A DNA stretch of 64,000 bases, taken from the NCBI RefSeq assembly GCF_017315725.1, contig NZ_JAFLRG010000001.1, positions 1,054,001 to 1,118,000 on the forward strand, read 5' to 3'. Both the position numbers and the translations under genes were made by a program. How positions within the stretch are numbered: position 1 is the stretch's first letter; the number at the start of each line of letters is the position of its first letter. This DNA comes from Trinickia acidisoli. Lineage in GTDB: Bacteria; Pseudomonadota; Gammaproteobacteria; Burkholderiales; Burkholderiaceae. Shown one piece after another: positions 19,062 through 28,393 of the stretch. Under the pieces are notes generated by a model that did not search any database, had not been told where the DNA came from, and was given only the letters and a program-made list of their open reading frames with translations.

Positions 19062-19346
19062 CTAACCCGCTTCGCAGAGCACTTGCTGGCCGCCGTCATG
19101 CGCGTCGATCACATCTTCCGCGTACTGGAGCGACGCCCGGCGCGCGTCGCCTGCATTCATGAACGGGGAGTTGTCGACGAGCTTGAACGTGCGAGCTTGC
19201 GTCTGCGTGGCGTCCGTGCCTCTGATGCAGATACGGACGGCAGCGTCGAAGCCCGCTTCGTAGTTATGGGCCCGCCCATCCTCGGCGCGGTTGTGCGGAT
19301 AGATCAGGGGGTGGATCTCGAATCCACGATAAATATGGATGCTCAT
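19062..19346 (-). CDS. Conserved hypothetical protein, 94 aa
   Basis: Starts MSIHIYRGFEIHPLIYPHN and contains HNYEAGFDAAVRICIRGTD and a C-terminal SLQYAEDVIDAHDGG. It resembles small proteins widespread in Burkholderia that I cannot name; no signal peptide or membrane segment. The ATG at 19346 is preferred to an upstream in-frame start at 19400. Confidence 0.65.
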   Translation of the reverse strand: MSIHIYRGFEIHPLIYPHNRAEDGRAHNYEAGFDAAVRICIRGTDATQTQARTFKLVDNSPFMNAGDARRASLQYAEDVIDAHDGGQQVLCEAG

Positions 19347-19655
19347 GGCAATCTCCTGGCGAACGCATGCAGCGATTCGCCGATGTCTGGTAGGGAGCAC
19401 GGTTCATGCGCGGAGCATGAAGGTGGACGGGGCACTGATTGTCTCGCGCGGGGAGCAGCGTGCGCGGACAGGGGAAGAAGGAGGCGCGACGAGCGACTGG
19501 GCGTCGTGCAACGAATGGTACCAACTGCCACCTATCATACGCGGGTTTTCTGGTCCAGCCAAAGCGCTGAATATTGCCTAGCGGCGCCCAAACCCCTAAA
19601 GTATCGTGTCGTCGCACTGCGCGGCCGGGCGGTTTTCTCTCCGGCCGAGTCCCGC
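19347..19655. other. Gap upstream of the fluoride riboswitch
   Basis: No gene is supported here. The part before the riboswitch includes CCTAAAGTATCG near 19600, a possible -10 region for the crcB transcript, but a -35 box is not clear. Confidence 0.35.
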
Positions 19656-19737
19656 TGTGCGGGAGATGGCATTCCTCCTTCAACCGCCCTCGTGGCTGAT
19701 GATGCCTACCATTCCCCGAGCCGGAATCGGTAGGCGT
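19656..19737 (+). promoter_or_regulatory. Fluoride riboswitch (crcB motif)
   Basis: The stretch carries the hallmark blocks of the crcB RNA: GGGAGATGGCATTCCTCC (start 19661), AACCGCC (19682) and GGCTGATGATGCCTACC (19694-19710). The last block then pairs with GGAATCGGTAGGC to form a strong hairpin (GCCTACCATTCC...), the likely expression platform. It is directly upstream of crcB. No T-run follows, so control of translation or an anti-terminator arrangement is more likely than simple termination. Confidence 0.9.
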
Positions 19738-19800
19738 TCGCTCGTTCGGCGCGCCGCTTTCCGGTTCGATTGAAAACACGATTCGAACCAGGACCGCACG

Positions 19801-20187
19801 TTGATTTACTCGATTCTCTCCATTTTTATCGGAGCCGGCCTCGGCGCTTTGCTGCGCTGGGTGTTGAGCCTCGGCTTGAATGCCGTCTTTCCGGAGATTC
19901 CGCTCGGCACGCTCGCGTCGAACCTGATCGGCGGCTATTGCATCGGCGTTGCCGCGGTGTTCTTCACCACCCGGGCGGGCCTTCCGCCCGAATGGCGGCT
20001 CTTCGTCATCACCGGCTTCATGGGTGGCCTGACGACGTTCTCGACGTTCTCCGCCGAAGTCGTGACTGCCATGTCGCAAAGCCAGTTCGGCTGGGCGCTC
20101 GCCGAGGCCGGCGTGCACCTGTTCGGCTCGTTCTCGCTTACGGCGCTCGGGATGTGGACGGCGCGCACGTGGCTCGTTTCGGCTTGA
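19801..20187 (+). CDS. crcB: Fluoride channel Fluc/CrcB
   Basis: A 128-aa, four-helix dual-topology fluoride exporter. Signatures: [13 protein letters not shown] at the N-terminus, [15 protein letters not shown] with the conserved Asn, and [15 protein letters not shown] with the Phe/Thr track. It starts with a TTG codon at 19801 ([13 protein letters not shown]). The fluoride riboswitch upstream and the DUF190 gene downstream both support fluoride detoxification. Confidence 0.95.
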   Translation: MIYSILSIFIGAGLGALLRWVLSLGLNAVFPEIPLGTLASNLIGGYCIGVAAVFFTTRAGLPPEWRLFVITGFMGGLTTFSTFSAEVVTAMSQSQFGWALAEAGVHLFGSFSLTALGMWTARTWLVSA

Positions 20188-20278
20188 CGAGCAGCCGCGC
20201 CTGCTACGTCGGCATCATTGTGGCGGCGCTTAGCCGCAGGCACAATCGAATCACGCCACGTTAGCACCAGGAGGCTTT

Positions 20279-20611
20279 ATGCAATCCGAGCAATACGTGT
20301 TGTTGCGGTTCTACGTCCACGAAAATCACCGGCTGCACGGCAAACTGCTCTGGGAGTGGCTGCTGCGTTGCGCCAAGGATCTCGGCGTCATGGGCGGCTC
20401 GGCGTTTCGTGCGATGGCCGGCTTCGGCGCGCATCGCGTCCTGCACGAGGACCGCTTCTTCGAACTGCAAGGATCGTTGACGGTGGAAGTCGAGTTCGTC
20501 GCCACGCAGGCCGATGCGCAGCAACTCATTCATCTCGTATCGCAGGAGAAGGTACGTGCCGTCTACACGATGATTCCGACCACGTTCGGCGTGATCGGCC
20601 TCGACGCGTGA
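20279..20611 (+). CDS. DUF190-family protein
   Basis: A 110-aa ferredoxin-like (PII-like) soluble protein with the family blocks ENHRLHGKLLWEWLL, GVMGGSAFRAMAGFG, and VEVEFVATQADAQQLI. DUF190 genes are commonly next to crcB, so an accessory role in fluoride resistance is inferred. There is a good ribosome-binding site (CCAGGAGGC) before the ATG. Confidence 0.88.
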   Translation: MQSEQYVLLRFYVHENHRLHGKLLWEWLLRCAKDLGVMGGSAFRAMAGFGAHRVLHEDRFFELQGSLTVEVEFVATQADAQQLIHLVSQEKVRAVYTMIPTTFGVIGLDA

Positions 20612-20636
20612 TCGGCGTGTGCGGCAAGCCGCTTCG

Positions 20637-21200
20637 CTAGATACCGAACAACGTCAGCGACACGGCCATCCGCGTGACCACCATCAACAGCACCTGCACG
20701 ATGACGAACAGCAGGATGGGCGAGAGATCGATGCCGCCGAGATTCGGAATCACGCGTCGCAGCGGGTTCAGGAACGGGGCGGTCAACTGATAGAGGATCG
20801 GCATCGCGGGCGAGTGCGGGTTCAGCCACGAGAGCAGCGCCATCAGGATCGTCAACCAGATGACGAGGTTCAGCACCCATTTGACGACGGTCAGCAAGGA
20901 TACGATCGCGATGATGGGCGCGACCCCGAGCGGATCGACGCCCGCGATCGCCACCATCGCGACGACGTAGACCACCGCCGCCAACAGCGCCGCGACGATG
21001 CTTGCGACGTCGACGCGGCGTGCGCTCGGCAAGATGCGCCTGAGCGGCAGCACGAGCCAGTTCGTCGCTTGGAAAATCGCGTTCGACACAGGGTTGTACG
21101 GCGGTAGCCGGATGACTTGCATCCAAGCGCGCAGCATTAGCGCGGCACCGAACAACGTGAAAACGGTATTGAGCAGAAAGCGGGCAATATCCCCGAACAT
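20637..21200 (-). CDS. YggT-family membrane protein
   Basis: A 187-aa inner-membrane protein with the duplicated YggT pattern: a first half with RAWMQVIRLPPYNPVSNAIF and a second with LLSWLNPHSPAMPILYQLTAPFLNPLRRVIP, each paired with hydrophobic helices. Related proteins take part in osmotic tolerance and cell-envelope organisation, but the molecular role is unclear. Confidence 0.88.
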   Translation of the reverse strand: MFGDIARFLLNTVFTLFGAALMLRAWMQVIRLPPYNPVSNAIFQATNWLVLPLRRILPSARRVDVASIVAALLAAVVYVVAMVAIAGVDPLGVAPIIAIVSLLTVVKWVLNLVIWLTILMALLSWLNPHSPAMPILYQLTAPFLNPLRRVIPNLGGIDLSPILLFVIVQVLLMVVTRMAVSLTLFGI

Positions 21201-21303
21201 CTTCGATCCTTTCCTTCTTTGAGGGTCTTGCTTGGCGAACGTCAGGCACCGACGCGAGGCGTGCGGCGTGTTTCTCTTTATCTCTTACCTGTAGCGGCGA
21301 ACG

Positions 21304-21621
21304 TCAAACGTTCGCAATCACTTCGCTGATCAAAATCTGCGGAGCGCTATCGGTGTAATTCGGGATGTCGGCCACGAGTTCGCCGGCCACGGGTTCGAAT
21401 ACCTGCTTGAACGCCTCCAGCGAATCGAACAGAAAATGGCCGGCAACCGCATAGCTGGGCGCCGAGCCGGGCTCGCCGCCGCTCATGCCCTGATCGACGG
21501 ACCATCCTTTCAGCGCCGTTCCGAAATACTTCGCGGCAAGCGGCATATGCTTGCGGCAATAGTAGTCGATGTCGAAACGAACGTTTTCTCGATAGGGGTA
21601 GAGGATGCTGACTTTGATCAT
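21304..21621 (-). CDS. EthD-family protein
   Basis: A 105-aa ferredoxin-like dimeric domain: MIKVSILYPYRENVRFDIDY and YCRKHMPLAAKYFG at the start, followed by GHFLFDSLEAFKQVF. EthD proteins accompany ether-degrading P450 systems in some bacteria, but most, like this isolated one, are of unknown role. It follows the DUF2520 gene on the minus strand after 80 bp. Confidence 0.8.
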   Translation of the reverse strand: MIKVSILYPYRENVRFDIDYYCRKHMPLAAKYFGTALKGWSVDQGMSGGEPGSAPSYAVAGHFLFDSLEAFKQVFEPVAGELVADIPNYTDSAPQILISEVIANV

Positions 21622-21701
21622 TCTTGCGTTCTCGTCAGGTTACTGGGCGGCGCGGGCGGCATGAAGGTGCCCGCCCGCGCCGGTCGTCACCATATCACGG
21701 C

Positions 21702-22622
21702 TTACGTGGCCCTCGCACCTCGCGCGAGCGAGCGCGCCAGCGCGGCTTCGACTGTGTCGGTCATCGCGTCGATCGATGCCGGGGGATGCGTGCGGCGGCG
21801 CGCGAGCGAAAGCGCGCGACGCGTGAGCAGCGCGTACAGCATCGCGTGGTCTTCCCCGAGCGTTTCGAATGCCGTGAGCTGCCGCGCTAGGACGGCCGCG
21901 TCGCCGCGCGAGACGGGCCCGGCCAGCGCGCTCGACAAGCCTTTCGCGCGCGCGGCCTCGACCGTACCCGCCAGCATCGGCAACAGTGCGCGCAGCGATT
22001 GGTCGTCGTTGAAGCCCAGCGTGCGCCATATGTCCACGGCCTCGGCCAGCGCCGCGAGCGCGAAGCTGGCCGCGTAATGCGCCGCGCCGTGGTAGAGCAT
22101 GCGCTGCGCGCCCGCGAGCGTCAGCACTTCGCAGCCTAGCGAGCGGGCGAGCGCGCTGAGCAGCGGTACGAGCTCGCCTTGCGCTTCGATCGTCACCGAG
22201 CAGCCGGCGATTCGATCGACGTCCGCTTCGTCTCCGGTGAATAGGTAAAGCGGATGGAAGCCGCCGATCGCCACGCCTGCCTCGCGCGCCGGCGCGAGCA
22301 CCGCGACACTCGTTGCACCGCTGCAGTGCACGAGCGCGGTGGTGCGTTCATTGCTCCCGTCAAACGTCAAATTGTTCGCGATCGTACCGATGCTGTCATC
22401 GGGAACCGCTAAAAAGACAACGTCGGAGGTGTCGATGACGGTTTGTGCGTCGGTCACGGCGCGGCACTGCGGCAACGCCTGCGCGAGACGCCGAGCGGAG
22501 TCGGGCGTGCGGGCGGCGACAGCCGCGACGGGATAGCCCGCGCGGGCGAATCCCGCGGCAAGACAGCGCGCCAAGCGGCCCGCGCCGATGAAACCGAGTC
22601 GTGGAAAAGCGGGAAGCGGCAT
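21702..22622 (-). CDS. Rossmann-fold / DUF2520 oxidoreductase-like protein
   Basis: A 306-aa protein with an NAD(P)-binding start LGFIGAGRLARCLAAGFA, VVFLAVPDDSIG and GGFHPLYLF, then an all-helical DUF2520 domain. It is similar in layout to pyrroline-5-carboxylate reductase and ketopantoate reductase-like proteins. Substrate unknown. The ATG at 22622 (MPLPAFPRLGFIG) gives the family N-terminus. Confidence 0.82.
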   Translation of the reverse strand: MPLPAFPRLGFIGAGRLARCLAAGFARAGYPVAAVAARTPDSARRLAQALPQCRAVTDAQTVIDTSDVVFLAVPDDSIGTIANNLTFDGSNERTTALVHCSGATSVAVLAPAREAGVAIGGFHPLYLFTGDEADVDRIAGCSVTIEAQGELVPLLSALARSLGCEVLTLAGAQRMLYHGAAHYAASFALAALAEAVDIWRTLGFNDDQSLRALLPMLAGTVEAARAKGLSSALAGPVSRGDAAVLARQLTAFETLGEDHAMLYALLTRRALSLARRRTHPPASIDAMTDTVEAALARSLARGARAT

Positions 22623-22890
22623 GGTCAAACGGGACGAAGCGCGGGCGTCGCGCGTTCGCGCCAAGACGACGAAACCGCCAGTATCGCGCATCGGCGCCCC
22701 GATGGGGTGCACCCGTTGCGCATACCTCGCCGCGCGCCGTCACGCAACGGGGGTTCGTGCCGATTTTCGCCGATGCGTTTCCGGCGTCGTATTGAGATGC
22801 GTAGTCCGCATGTCGCAACGTCACATCGCGGCATCGGACTGAACGCTTCGTTCTTCGTTCTTGCGTCGCAGTCATGCATGGGAGGTCACG

Positions 22891-23052
22891 ATGAACGTTT
22901 TTTCCTATCGCAAGCATTTGCGATTTCTGAGCCGCGCGCAGCGGCGCCACTGGTGGGATCAGAAAAAGCGGCTGACGCCGCGAGTCAGGATTGGGGAGGC
23001 CTACGTGCCGCCCAGCATCACGCGCGAGTTCACTTACGTCAAAGTCGGATGA
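22891..23052 (+). CDS. Small hypothetical protein, 53 aa
   Basis: Starts MNVFSYRKHLRFLSRAQRRH and continues with WWDQKKRLTPRVRIGEAYVP. It is basic and aromatic-rich. A good ribosome-binding site (GGGAGGTC) precedes the ATG, which supports translation. No known family recognised. Confidence 0.5.
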   Translation: MNVFSYRKHLRFLSRAQRRHWWDQKKRLTPRVRIGEAYVPPSITREFTYVKVG

Positions 23053-23400
23053 TGGGCCAGGGCCGTTCGCCAGCTTGGTGCCATGACGATCGAATGCCGC
23101 CTGCCGTCCGTGTTCGCACGACGGCGGGCCGTCACCGCTTTTCGCTTGCAACGAATTTGTAATTAAACATTACCGACGATGTCTCACTGTTTGGCTTTTC
23201 GGCGGTAAAACTTCACCCATTGCGCCCTGCTACGTGCCGCCGGCGCGCCCCCTCATGGCCGCTCAGCCGCGCCAGGATTGCATTTTGCAACAAATGCCCT
23301 GCCCCTCGTCCCGGCTTTTTCTATACATTTAAAGCGTAGGTTGCGCTCGTGCCGCTCGGTATTTCGGCAGCGCGGTTGCACATTCGCCAGAGGATCAGTA
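23053..23400. other. Promoter region of the Pro/Tyr-rich secreted protein
   Basis: The gap contains an inverted repeat GTAAT-TAAAC-ATTAC at 23158-23172 and, further on, a TATACA sequence at about 23322 that could be a -10 box. No gene is seen. Confidence 0.4.
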
Positions 23401-23682
23401 ATGAAAAAGCTCGTTTCGTTAGTTGCCGTTGCAGCACTGGGCGTGGGGTTCGCCGCGACGGCGCAGGCACACGTCTCCATCGGCGTCGGCATTGGGATTC
23501 CGATCGCGCCGGCTTACCCCGTCTATGCACCGCCGCCGCCGGTGTATTACGCCCCGCCGCCGCCCGTCGTCTATGCGCCGCCCCCGGTCTATTATGGCCC
23601 GCCGCCCGTGGTCGTCGGCGGCTACTACGGTGGGTATTACGGCTACCACCACCATTGGCGTCGGGGGTATTACCGTCGCTGA
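23401..23682 (+). CDS. Secreted Pro/Tyr/Gly-rich small protein
   Basis: A 93-aa protein: signal peptide MKKLVSLVAVAALGVGFAAT with cleavage after AQA, then HVSIGVGIGIPIAP, followed by repeats of PVYYAPPPPVVYAPPPVYYG and a Gly/Tyr/His/Arg-rich tail. Such low-complexity exported proteins are frequent in Burkholderia and are probably envelope- or surface-associated; no function is known. An AGAGGA ribosome-binding site precedes the ATG at 23401, and a strong hairpin follows the gene. Confidence 0.8.
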   Translation: MKKLVSLVAVAALGVGFAATAQAHVSIGVGIGIPIAPAYPVYAPPPPVYYAPPPPVVYAPPPVYYGPPPVVVGGYYGGYYGYHHHWRRGYYRR

Positions 23683-23749
23683 GGCAGCGATGAAGGGCGA
23701 TGATCGATCCAGCGCTCGCCTGACCTGATAACGCGCACAGCATGTCCCT

Positions 23750-23789
23750 CGACGGCGCAACGCCGGCTTCCCGCCGCGTTGCGCCGTCG
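23750..23789 (+). terminator. Strong hairpin after the Pro/Tyr-rich gene
   Basis: A perfect 13-bp inverted repeat (CGACGGCGCAACG ... CGTTGCGCCGTCG) followed by GCGTTTACC. It probably ends the plus-strand transcript and separates it from the convergent asparaginase gene. Confidence 0.65.
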
Positions 23790-23864
23790 GCGTTTACCGT
23801 CGTGTCGGCATGTCGAGTGAAGCCGGGGCAGGTAGGTGAGTGATCGCCGTTGCCCCCATTCCGT

Positions 23865-24947
23865 TCAGGTCGCTTGGCGTGTCAGCGGAATTGTTATGTC
23901 GATGCGCCCGACCTCGAGCCCGACCGTGTTCTTGATCGTCGGTGCGCGGAACTTGTCGAGCTGCGCGCGTTGCGATGGCGTGCCGATTTGCAACTGGTGA
24001 AGCAGCTCGGTGACGACGGCGGTGAGGACCGCGCCGTTGCCGTCTTCGACCTTGACGGCCAGTCCAATCGGGCCTTCGACGCCGTCGACGCCGTGCGCGC
24101 CGGCTCGTACGCCCAGACCATAGCTGCCCTCGGCGCCGACCTTGCCGACGACGTTGCCGCCGAACGCGCTCATCAGCGCCGTGCAGAACCGTCCGTTGCC
24201 CGCGACGAGCTCGGGGTGCACCGTCATCGCGCGATAGATGCGCGCGAGCGCTGCTTCGCGCGGCGATGCCTGCGCAGCGGGTACCCGGCGCTGGGTAGCA
24301 TCTGCAGCGTCGGCGAGCTTCACGAACAAGCGCGCGAGGCGGTCGAGCGCGAAACTCGGGGTCGGCAGGTTGCAGCCGTCGGTGCCCCAGGCGATGTCGG
24401 TTTCGTCGAGATCGACGAGTTCGGCCAGCGTGCGCTTGACGTGTCGTTGCAGCGGATGCTCGGGCTGTTCGTAGTCTTGCATCTGCCCGCCCATGGCCAG
24501 CGCGGCCGCAAGCATGCCGGCGTGCTTGCCGGAGCAATTGCTGCAAACGGGTGTCGGCGTGAAATCGCGCTTGATCCAAGCGCGTTGAACGTCGTCGGAG
24601 ATGGCCGGATGGCCGCCGCAACGCAGATCGCCTTCGGTCACGTGCGCTTTCGCAAGCATGGTACGCGCTCGCTCGACGTGACGATCCTCGCTGCTGTGCG
24701 ATGCGCACATCAAGGCGAGATCGGCTTCATCGAAGCCGAAGCGTTCGAGCGCACCCGTTTCGAGGACGGCCAGCGCCTGAGCGGGCTTCACGGCCGAGCG
24801 GGGCAGCGTGAGGCGATGCGGATCGCCGAACGCGTAAAGCAGGCGGCCGGTCGCATCCACGATAGCGACGTGGGCGAGATGCCGGTTTTCGACGGCCGGG
24901 CCGCGATAGGTCGTGGCGGCGACTTGGGAAGCGAGATCGGTATTCAT
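23865..24947 (-). CDS. L-asparaginase, Rhizobium type II (ReAII/AnsA) family
   Basis: Converts asparagine to aspartate and ammonia. This is the Asparaginase_II family typified by Rhizobium etli ReAII, unrelated to the E. coli enzymes. The expected active-site residues are all present with a shift of three: Ser51 and Lys54 (PRSAVKP), Ser83 (CASHS), Cys138 and Lys141 (SNCSGKHAG) and Cys192 (GTDGCNLP), the zinc-site set of ReAII. The start at 24947 gives 360 aa. It follows ubiD on the minus strand. Confidence 0.88.
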   Translation of the reverse strand: MNTDLASQVAATTYRGPAVENRHLAHVAIVDATGRLLYAFGDPHRLTLPRSAVKPAQALAVLETGALERFGFDEADLALMCASHSSEDRHVERARTMLAKAHVTEGDLRCGGHPAISDDVQRAWIKRDFTPTPVCSNCSGKHAGMLAAALAMGGQMQDYEQPEHPLQRHVKRTLAELVDLDETDIAWGTDGCNLPTPSFALDRLARLFVKLADAADATQRRVPAAQASPREAALARIYRAMTVHPELVAGNGRFCTALMSAFGGNVVGKVGAEGSYGLGVRAGAHGVDGVEGPIGLAVKVEDGNGAVLTAVVTELLHQLQIGTPSQRAQLDKFRAPTIKNTVGLEVGRIDITIPLTRQAT

Positions 24948-25000
24948 GGCGGGCGACAGTCTCTTCTCTGCGGATCGAATCGGCATGCTTGCGCGCGGGT

Positions 25001-26575
25001 TCAGCGCGCAAGCCCCAGACGCTCGTACAAAGCGTCGACGCGCGTCTTCACGGCGGCGTCCATTGCGATGGGGCGTCCCCATTCGCGATCGGTTTCGCCA
25101 GGCCACTTGTTGGTGGCGTCGAGTCCCATCTTCGAGCCGAGGCCCGCGACCGGGGAGGCGAAATCGAGATAGTCGATCGGCGTGCGCTCGACGAGTACAG
25201 TGTCGCGCACCGGATCGACGCGCGTCGTGATCGCCCAGATGACTTCCTTCCAATCGCGCACGTCGACGTCTTCATCGACGACGACGATGAACTTCGTATA
25301 CATGAACTGGCGCAGGAAGCTCCAGACGCCGAACATTACGCGCTTCGAGTGCCCGGCATAGCTCTTCTTCATCTGCACGATCGCCATGCGATAGCTGCAG
25401 CCTTCGGGCGGCAGATAGAAATCGGTGATCTCGGGAAACTGCTTTTGCAACAGCGGCACGAAGACCTCGTTCAGCGCGACGCCGAGCATCGCGGGCTCGT
25501 CGGGCGGTTTGCCCGTATACGTCGAGTGATAGATCGCGTCGCGGCGCATCGTGATGCGCTCCACGGTGAAGACGGGAAACCACTCCTGCTCGTTGTAATA
25601 GCCCGTGTGATCGCCGTAGGGCCCTTCGAGCGCGTGCTCGTAGCGCGCGCTGGCGCCGTGCGTGGGCCGCGGCGGTGCGCCGGCCGGCGCCGCGCTCGGC
25701 TCGCCGTCTTGCGGATAGATGAACCCTTCGAGGACGATTTCGGCGCGAGCCGGCACTTGCAGCGTCTCGAGGCCCGGCGTGAGGCAGCGCGCGAGCTCCG
25801 TGCGTGCGCCGCGCAGCAGCCCCGCGAATTGATATTCCGATAGCGTGTCGGGCACGGGCGTGACGGCACCCAGGATCGTCGCCGGGTCTGCGCCGAGCAC
25901 GACCGCCACCGGGTACGGCTTGCCCGGATTCGCCAGCGCGAATTCGCGGAAATCGAGGGCGCCGCCCCGGTGCGCGAGCCAGCGCATGATGAGCTTGTTG
26001 CGCCCGATCAACTGCTGACGGTAGATGCCCAGGTTCTGCCGAGGTTTGTTCGGCCCACGCGTGACGGTCAGCCCCCAGGTGACGAGCGGCGCGGCGTCTC
26101 CCGGCCAGCACGTTTGAATCGGCAGCCGAGCGAGGTCGGCGTCGTTGCCCTCCCAGACGATTTCCTGGCAGGGCGGCGCGCCGACCGTCTTCGGGGCCAT
26201 GTCCCAGACTGCCTTGGCGAGCGTCAGCAGCTTGCCGGCATCCTTGAGACCCTTAGGCGGTTCGGGTTCCTTGAGCGCGGACAGCAGCCGGCCCACGTCG
26301 CGCAGCGAACGCAGCGCCGCCCCTTCCTCGGCGGCCGCCGTCTCGTCGATGCCCATGCCGAGCGCGATCCGGCGCGTCGTGCCGAACAGATTGCCGATGA
26401 CGGGGAAGGTATGGCCCGCCGGCGCTTCGAACAGCAGCGCCGGACCGCCGGCGCGTAGTACGCGGTCGCAAAGCTCGGTCATTTCGAGCACGGGCGAGAC
26501 GCTTTCCGGCACGCGCCGCAGTTCGCCCAGCGTCTCGAGACGGCCGATGAAGTCCCGCAAGTCCTTGTATTTCAT
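25001..26575 (-). CDS. ubiD: UbiD-type prenylated-FMN decarboxylase
   Basis: 4-hydroxy-3-polyprenylbenzoate decarboxylase of ubiquinone synthesis. The 524-aa protein starts [20 protein letters not shown] and has [39 protein letters not shown] and [20 protein letters not shown], the normal UbiD blocks including the catalytic Glu-Arg-Glu neighbourhood. The cofactor-making UbiX is not in the window. An in-frame start at 26719 was rejected as non-conserved. Confidence 0.95.
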   Translation of the reverse strand: MKYKDLRDFIGRLETLGELRRVPESVSPVLEMTELCDRVLRAGGPALLFEAPAGHTFPVIGNLFGTTRRIALGMGIDETAAAEEGAALRSLRDVGRLLSALKEPEPPKGLKDAGKLLTLAKAVWDMAPKTVGAPPCQEIVWEGNDADLARLPIQTCWPGDAAPLVTWGLTVTRGPNKPRQNLGIYRQQLIGRNKLIMRWLAHRGGALDFREFALANPGKPYPVAVVLGADPATILGAVTPVPDTLSEYQFAGLLRGARTELARCLTPGLETLQVPARAEIVLEGFIYPQDGEPSAAPAGAPPRPTHGASARYEHALEGPYGDHTGYYNEQEWFPVFTVERITMRRDAIYHSTYTGKPPDEPAMLGVALNEVFVPLLQKQFPEITDFYLPPEGCSYRMAIVQMKKSYAGHSKRVMFGVWSFLRQFMYTKFIVVVDEDVDVRDWKEVIWAITTRVDPVRDTVLVERTPIDYLDFASPVAGLGSKMGLDATNKWPGETDREWGRPIAMDAAVKTRVDALYERLGLAR

Positions 26576-27176
26576 AGCGTAATAGTTGAGCTGACGGAGC
26601 CGTGACGATTGTCGGCGCCAGGCAGGCGACGATTTTACCTGCGCGCGGCAAGGACGTTCGTGACGGGTGATATCCGCAAAACGGTCGAAACGCGCACGGG
26701 GCGCGGATTTTAGCCGCACAGGCCCCGTTCTTTATTACATTTTGTTATTGTTTTACGATTTTGTAGCATTGACGATCTATAAAAGCCTGCTAGAATCCGT
26801 CCCACATTGGCTGCAGGGCCAAGTAGTTTTGTGTTCACTGCCCCCGATTTCAGCTCGCGGCGCGAAGTGTCGCGCCACCGTACGCCGCCCTGCACGGCGC
26901 TCTAACGGTCTATTGGTCTAATTAGTTGTCTTTGTGCCGGCGCGTTGCCGTCGGCTTTGCGTGAGAGCCACGCGCGCGCATGTCTGACGATATGCCGCCG
27001 GTCCTTTTGCTCCGATGTGGCTCTCCACACGGTCCGTTGCCGCGTTGCGCGGTAGCGTGCCGTATCCCGGCGTCGCCCTGGTCCCAACCAAGGCCAGCGA
27101 TGCCTTGGCTCCCGCGATAGGCGCTTTGCGCGCTGCCGTACCCGTCGAGGCGAGCCATGCTCAATGGGGGAACCGA
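26576..27176. other. Divergent intergenic region ubiD / transglycosylase
   Basis: A 600-bp gap with a sharply AT-rich core at 26720-26800 that looks like a promoter region. The 27015-27176 part stays open in the transglycosylase frame but those residues are not conserved. No RNA or protein gene recognised. Confidence 0.45.
26769..26796 (+). promoter_or_regulatory. Putative sigma-70 promoter
   Basis: TTGACG (26769-26774) and TAGAAT (26791-26796) are separated by 16 bp, inside an AT-rich patch. It would drive the plus-strand transglycosylase gene with a leader of nearly 380 nt. Confidence 0.5.
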
Positions 27177-28304
27177 ATGAATACTTGGTTATCGTCGCGT
27201 CCCGACGGCAGCATCGCCGCAGCGGTCAGAACCGCGCTGCGCCGCGGGACGCGTGTCAGTCACCATCTGTTCAGCGTCGTCGGCGCTGGCGCCGTGCTCG
27301 CCGCGCTCGCGCTGTGGCTCTTGCCGACCGTGCGCGGCACCCTTGCTGCGCGCATGATGCCGTTCATCGAAGCCGCGGTCCAGGCCGGCCCGGCGCGTTT
27401 GTTGAGCGGACACCCGCTACCGGCATTCGGCGCCGCGGCCACGCCCGACAGCGGAGACGACGTGCCCGGCCTCGACAACGCGCGCTATGACGGTGCGTTC
27501 GACGGCAGCGGTGCGAGCGGTCTCGCATTGGCCGGTGCTGCCGTTCCCGCGGACACGCATCTGTCGACGAGCATCACGCCGTCGAATCTGTACTTGCTCG
27601 CAAAGATGATCTCGTCGCAGCCCGTTTCGGCCGACGCGCGCGACGATCGCGTGCTCGTGTCGGCTCGCGAGCAGTCGCTCGTGACGTCGTATCTGGCGCG
27701 CCGCTACCACGTTGCGCAGGAGCCCGTTGGCGATCTCGTCAAGGCCGCTTTCGATACCGGCCGCCAGGTCGGCCTCGATCCGCTGCTGCTGCTCGCGGTA
27801 ATGGCGATCGAATCGGGCTTCAATCCCTATGCCGAAAGCGGTGTCGGCGCGCAGGGGCTCATGCAAGTCATGGCCAAGGTTCACTCCGACAAATTCCAGT
27901 ACTTCGGCGGCCCCGGCGCGGCGCTCCAGCCGCTCGCGAACATCACGGTCGGCGCCGTCGTGCTGAAAGACTGCATCGCGCGCGGCGGTTCGCTGGCCGA
28001 CGGTTTGCGTCTCTATGTCGGTTCGACCTCGCAGGACGACGGCGGCTATGGCGCCAAGGTATTGGCTGAGCGCGGCCGGTTGCGCGACGTGGCGCGCGGC
28101 CGTTCGGTGCCGATCAACGCGCCGCAGGCGCCGCAAAAGCAAGTGGTGGCCGCAACCAAGCGCGTTCAGGTGGCGCTCGACAACAGCCATACGGCAACCG
28201 TCCAAGCCAAGACGAGCGCCGCCGGTTCATCGGCGCCAGCGTCCGACGATGCCGTCAACGTGGGTGGGCCGCATCGCGACGCGCAAACGGAGCTCGGCGC
28301 CTGA
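27177..28304 (+). CDS. Membrane-anchored SLT-domain lytic transglycosylase
   Basis: A 375-aa protein predicted to cleave peptidoglycan. It has one N-terminal membrane segment (about 32-50), a variable linker, and a C-terminal SLT domain with catalytic-type Glu212 (VMAIESGFNPYAES) and GAQGLMQVM (224-232). A disordered, Ala/Thr/Gln-rich tail follows. The ATG at 27177 has GGGGGA as ribosome-binding site. It is followed by a strong bidirectional terminator. Confidence 0.88.
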   Translation: MNTWLSSRPDGSIAAAVRTALRRGTRVSHHLFSVVGAGAVLAALALWLLPTVRGTLAARMMPFIEAAVQAGPARLLSGHPLPAFGAAATPDSGDDVPGLDNARYDGAFDGSGASGLALAGAAVPADTHLSTSITPSNLYLLAKMISSQPVSADARDDRVLVSAREQSLVTSYLARRYHVAQEPVGDLVKAAFDTGRQVGLDPLLLLAVMAIESGFNPYAESGVGAQGLMQVMAKVHSDKFQYFGGPGAALQPLANITVGAVVLKDCIARGGSLADGLRLYVGSTSQDDGGYGAKVLAERGRLRDVARGRSVPINAPQAPQKQVVAATKRVQVALDNSHTATVQAKTSAAGSSAPASDDAVNVGGPHRDAQTELGA

Positions 28305-28323
28305 GCTGCGACGAACGCGAACG

Positions 28324-28352
28324 AAAAAAAGCACCCGCGGGTGCTTTTTTTT
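28324..28352. terminator. Bidirectional intrinsic terminator
   Basis: AAAAAAAGCACCC-GCG-GGTGCTTTTTTTT forms a hairpin with A-run and T-run on both sides. It ends the transglycosylase gene (plus) and the aminotransferase gene (minus). Confidence 0.95.
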
Positions 28353-28393
28353 GTTGGGTGCGTACCGATCTTGCCGGGTACGCAGTTCCTCAC

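Noticed and set aside
26902..27176. Open frames before the lytic transglycosylase
   Set aside because: Non-conserved, with no ribosome-binding site; the ATG at 27177 has one.
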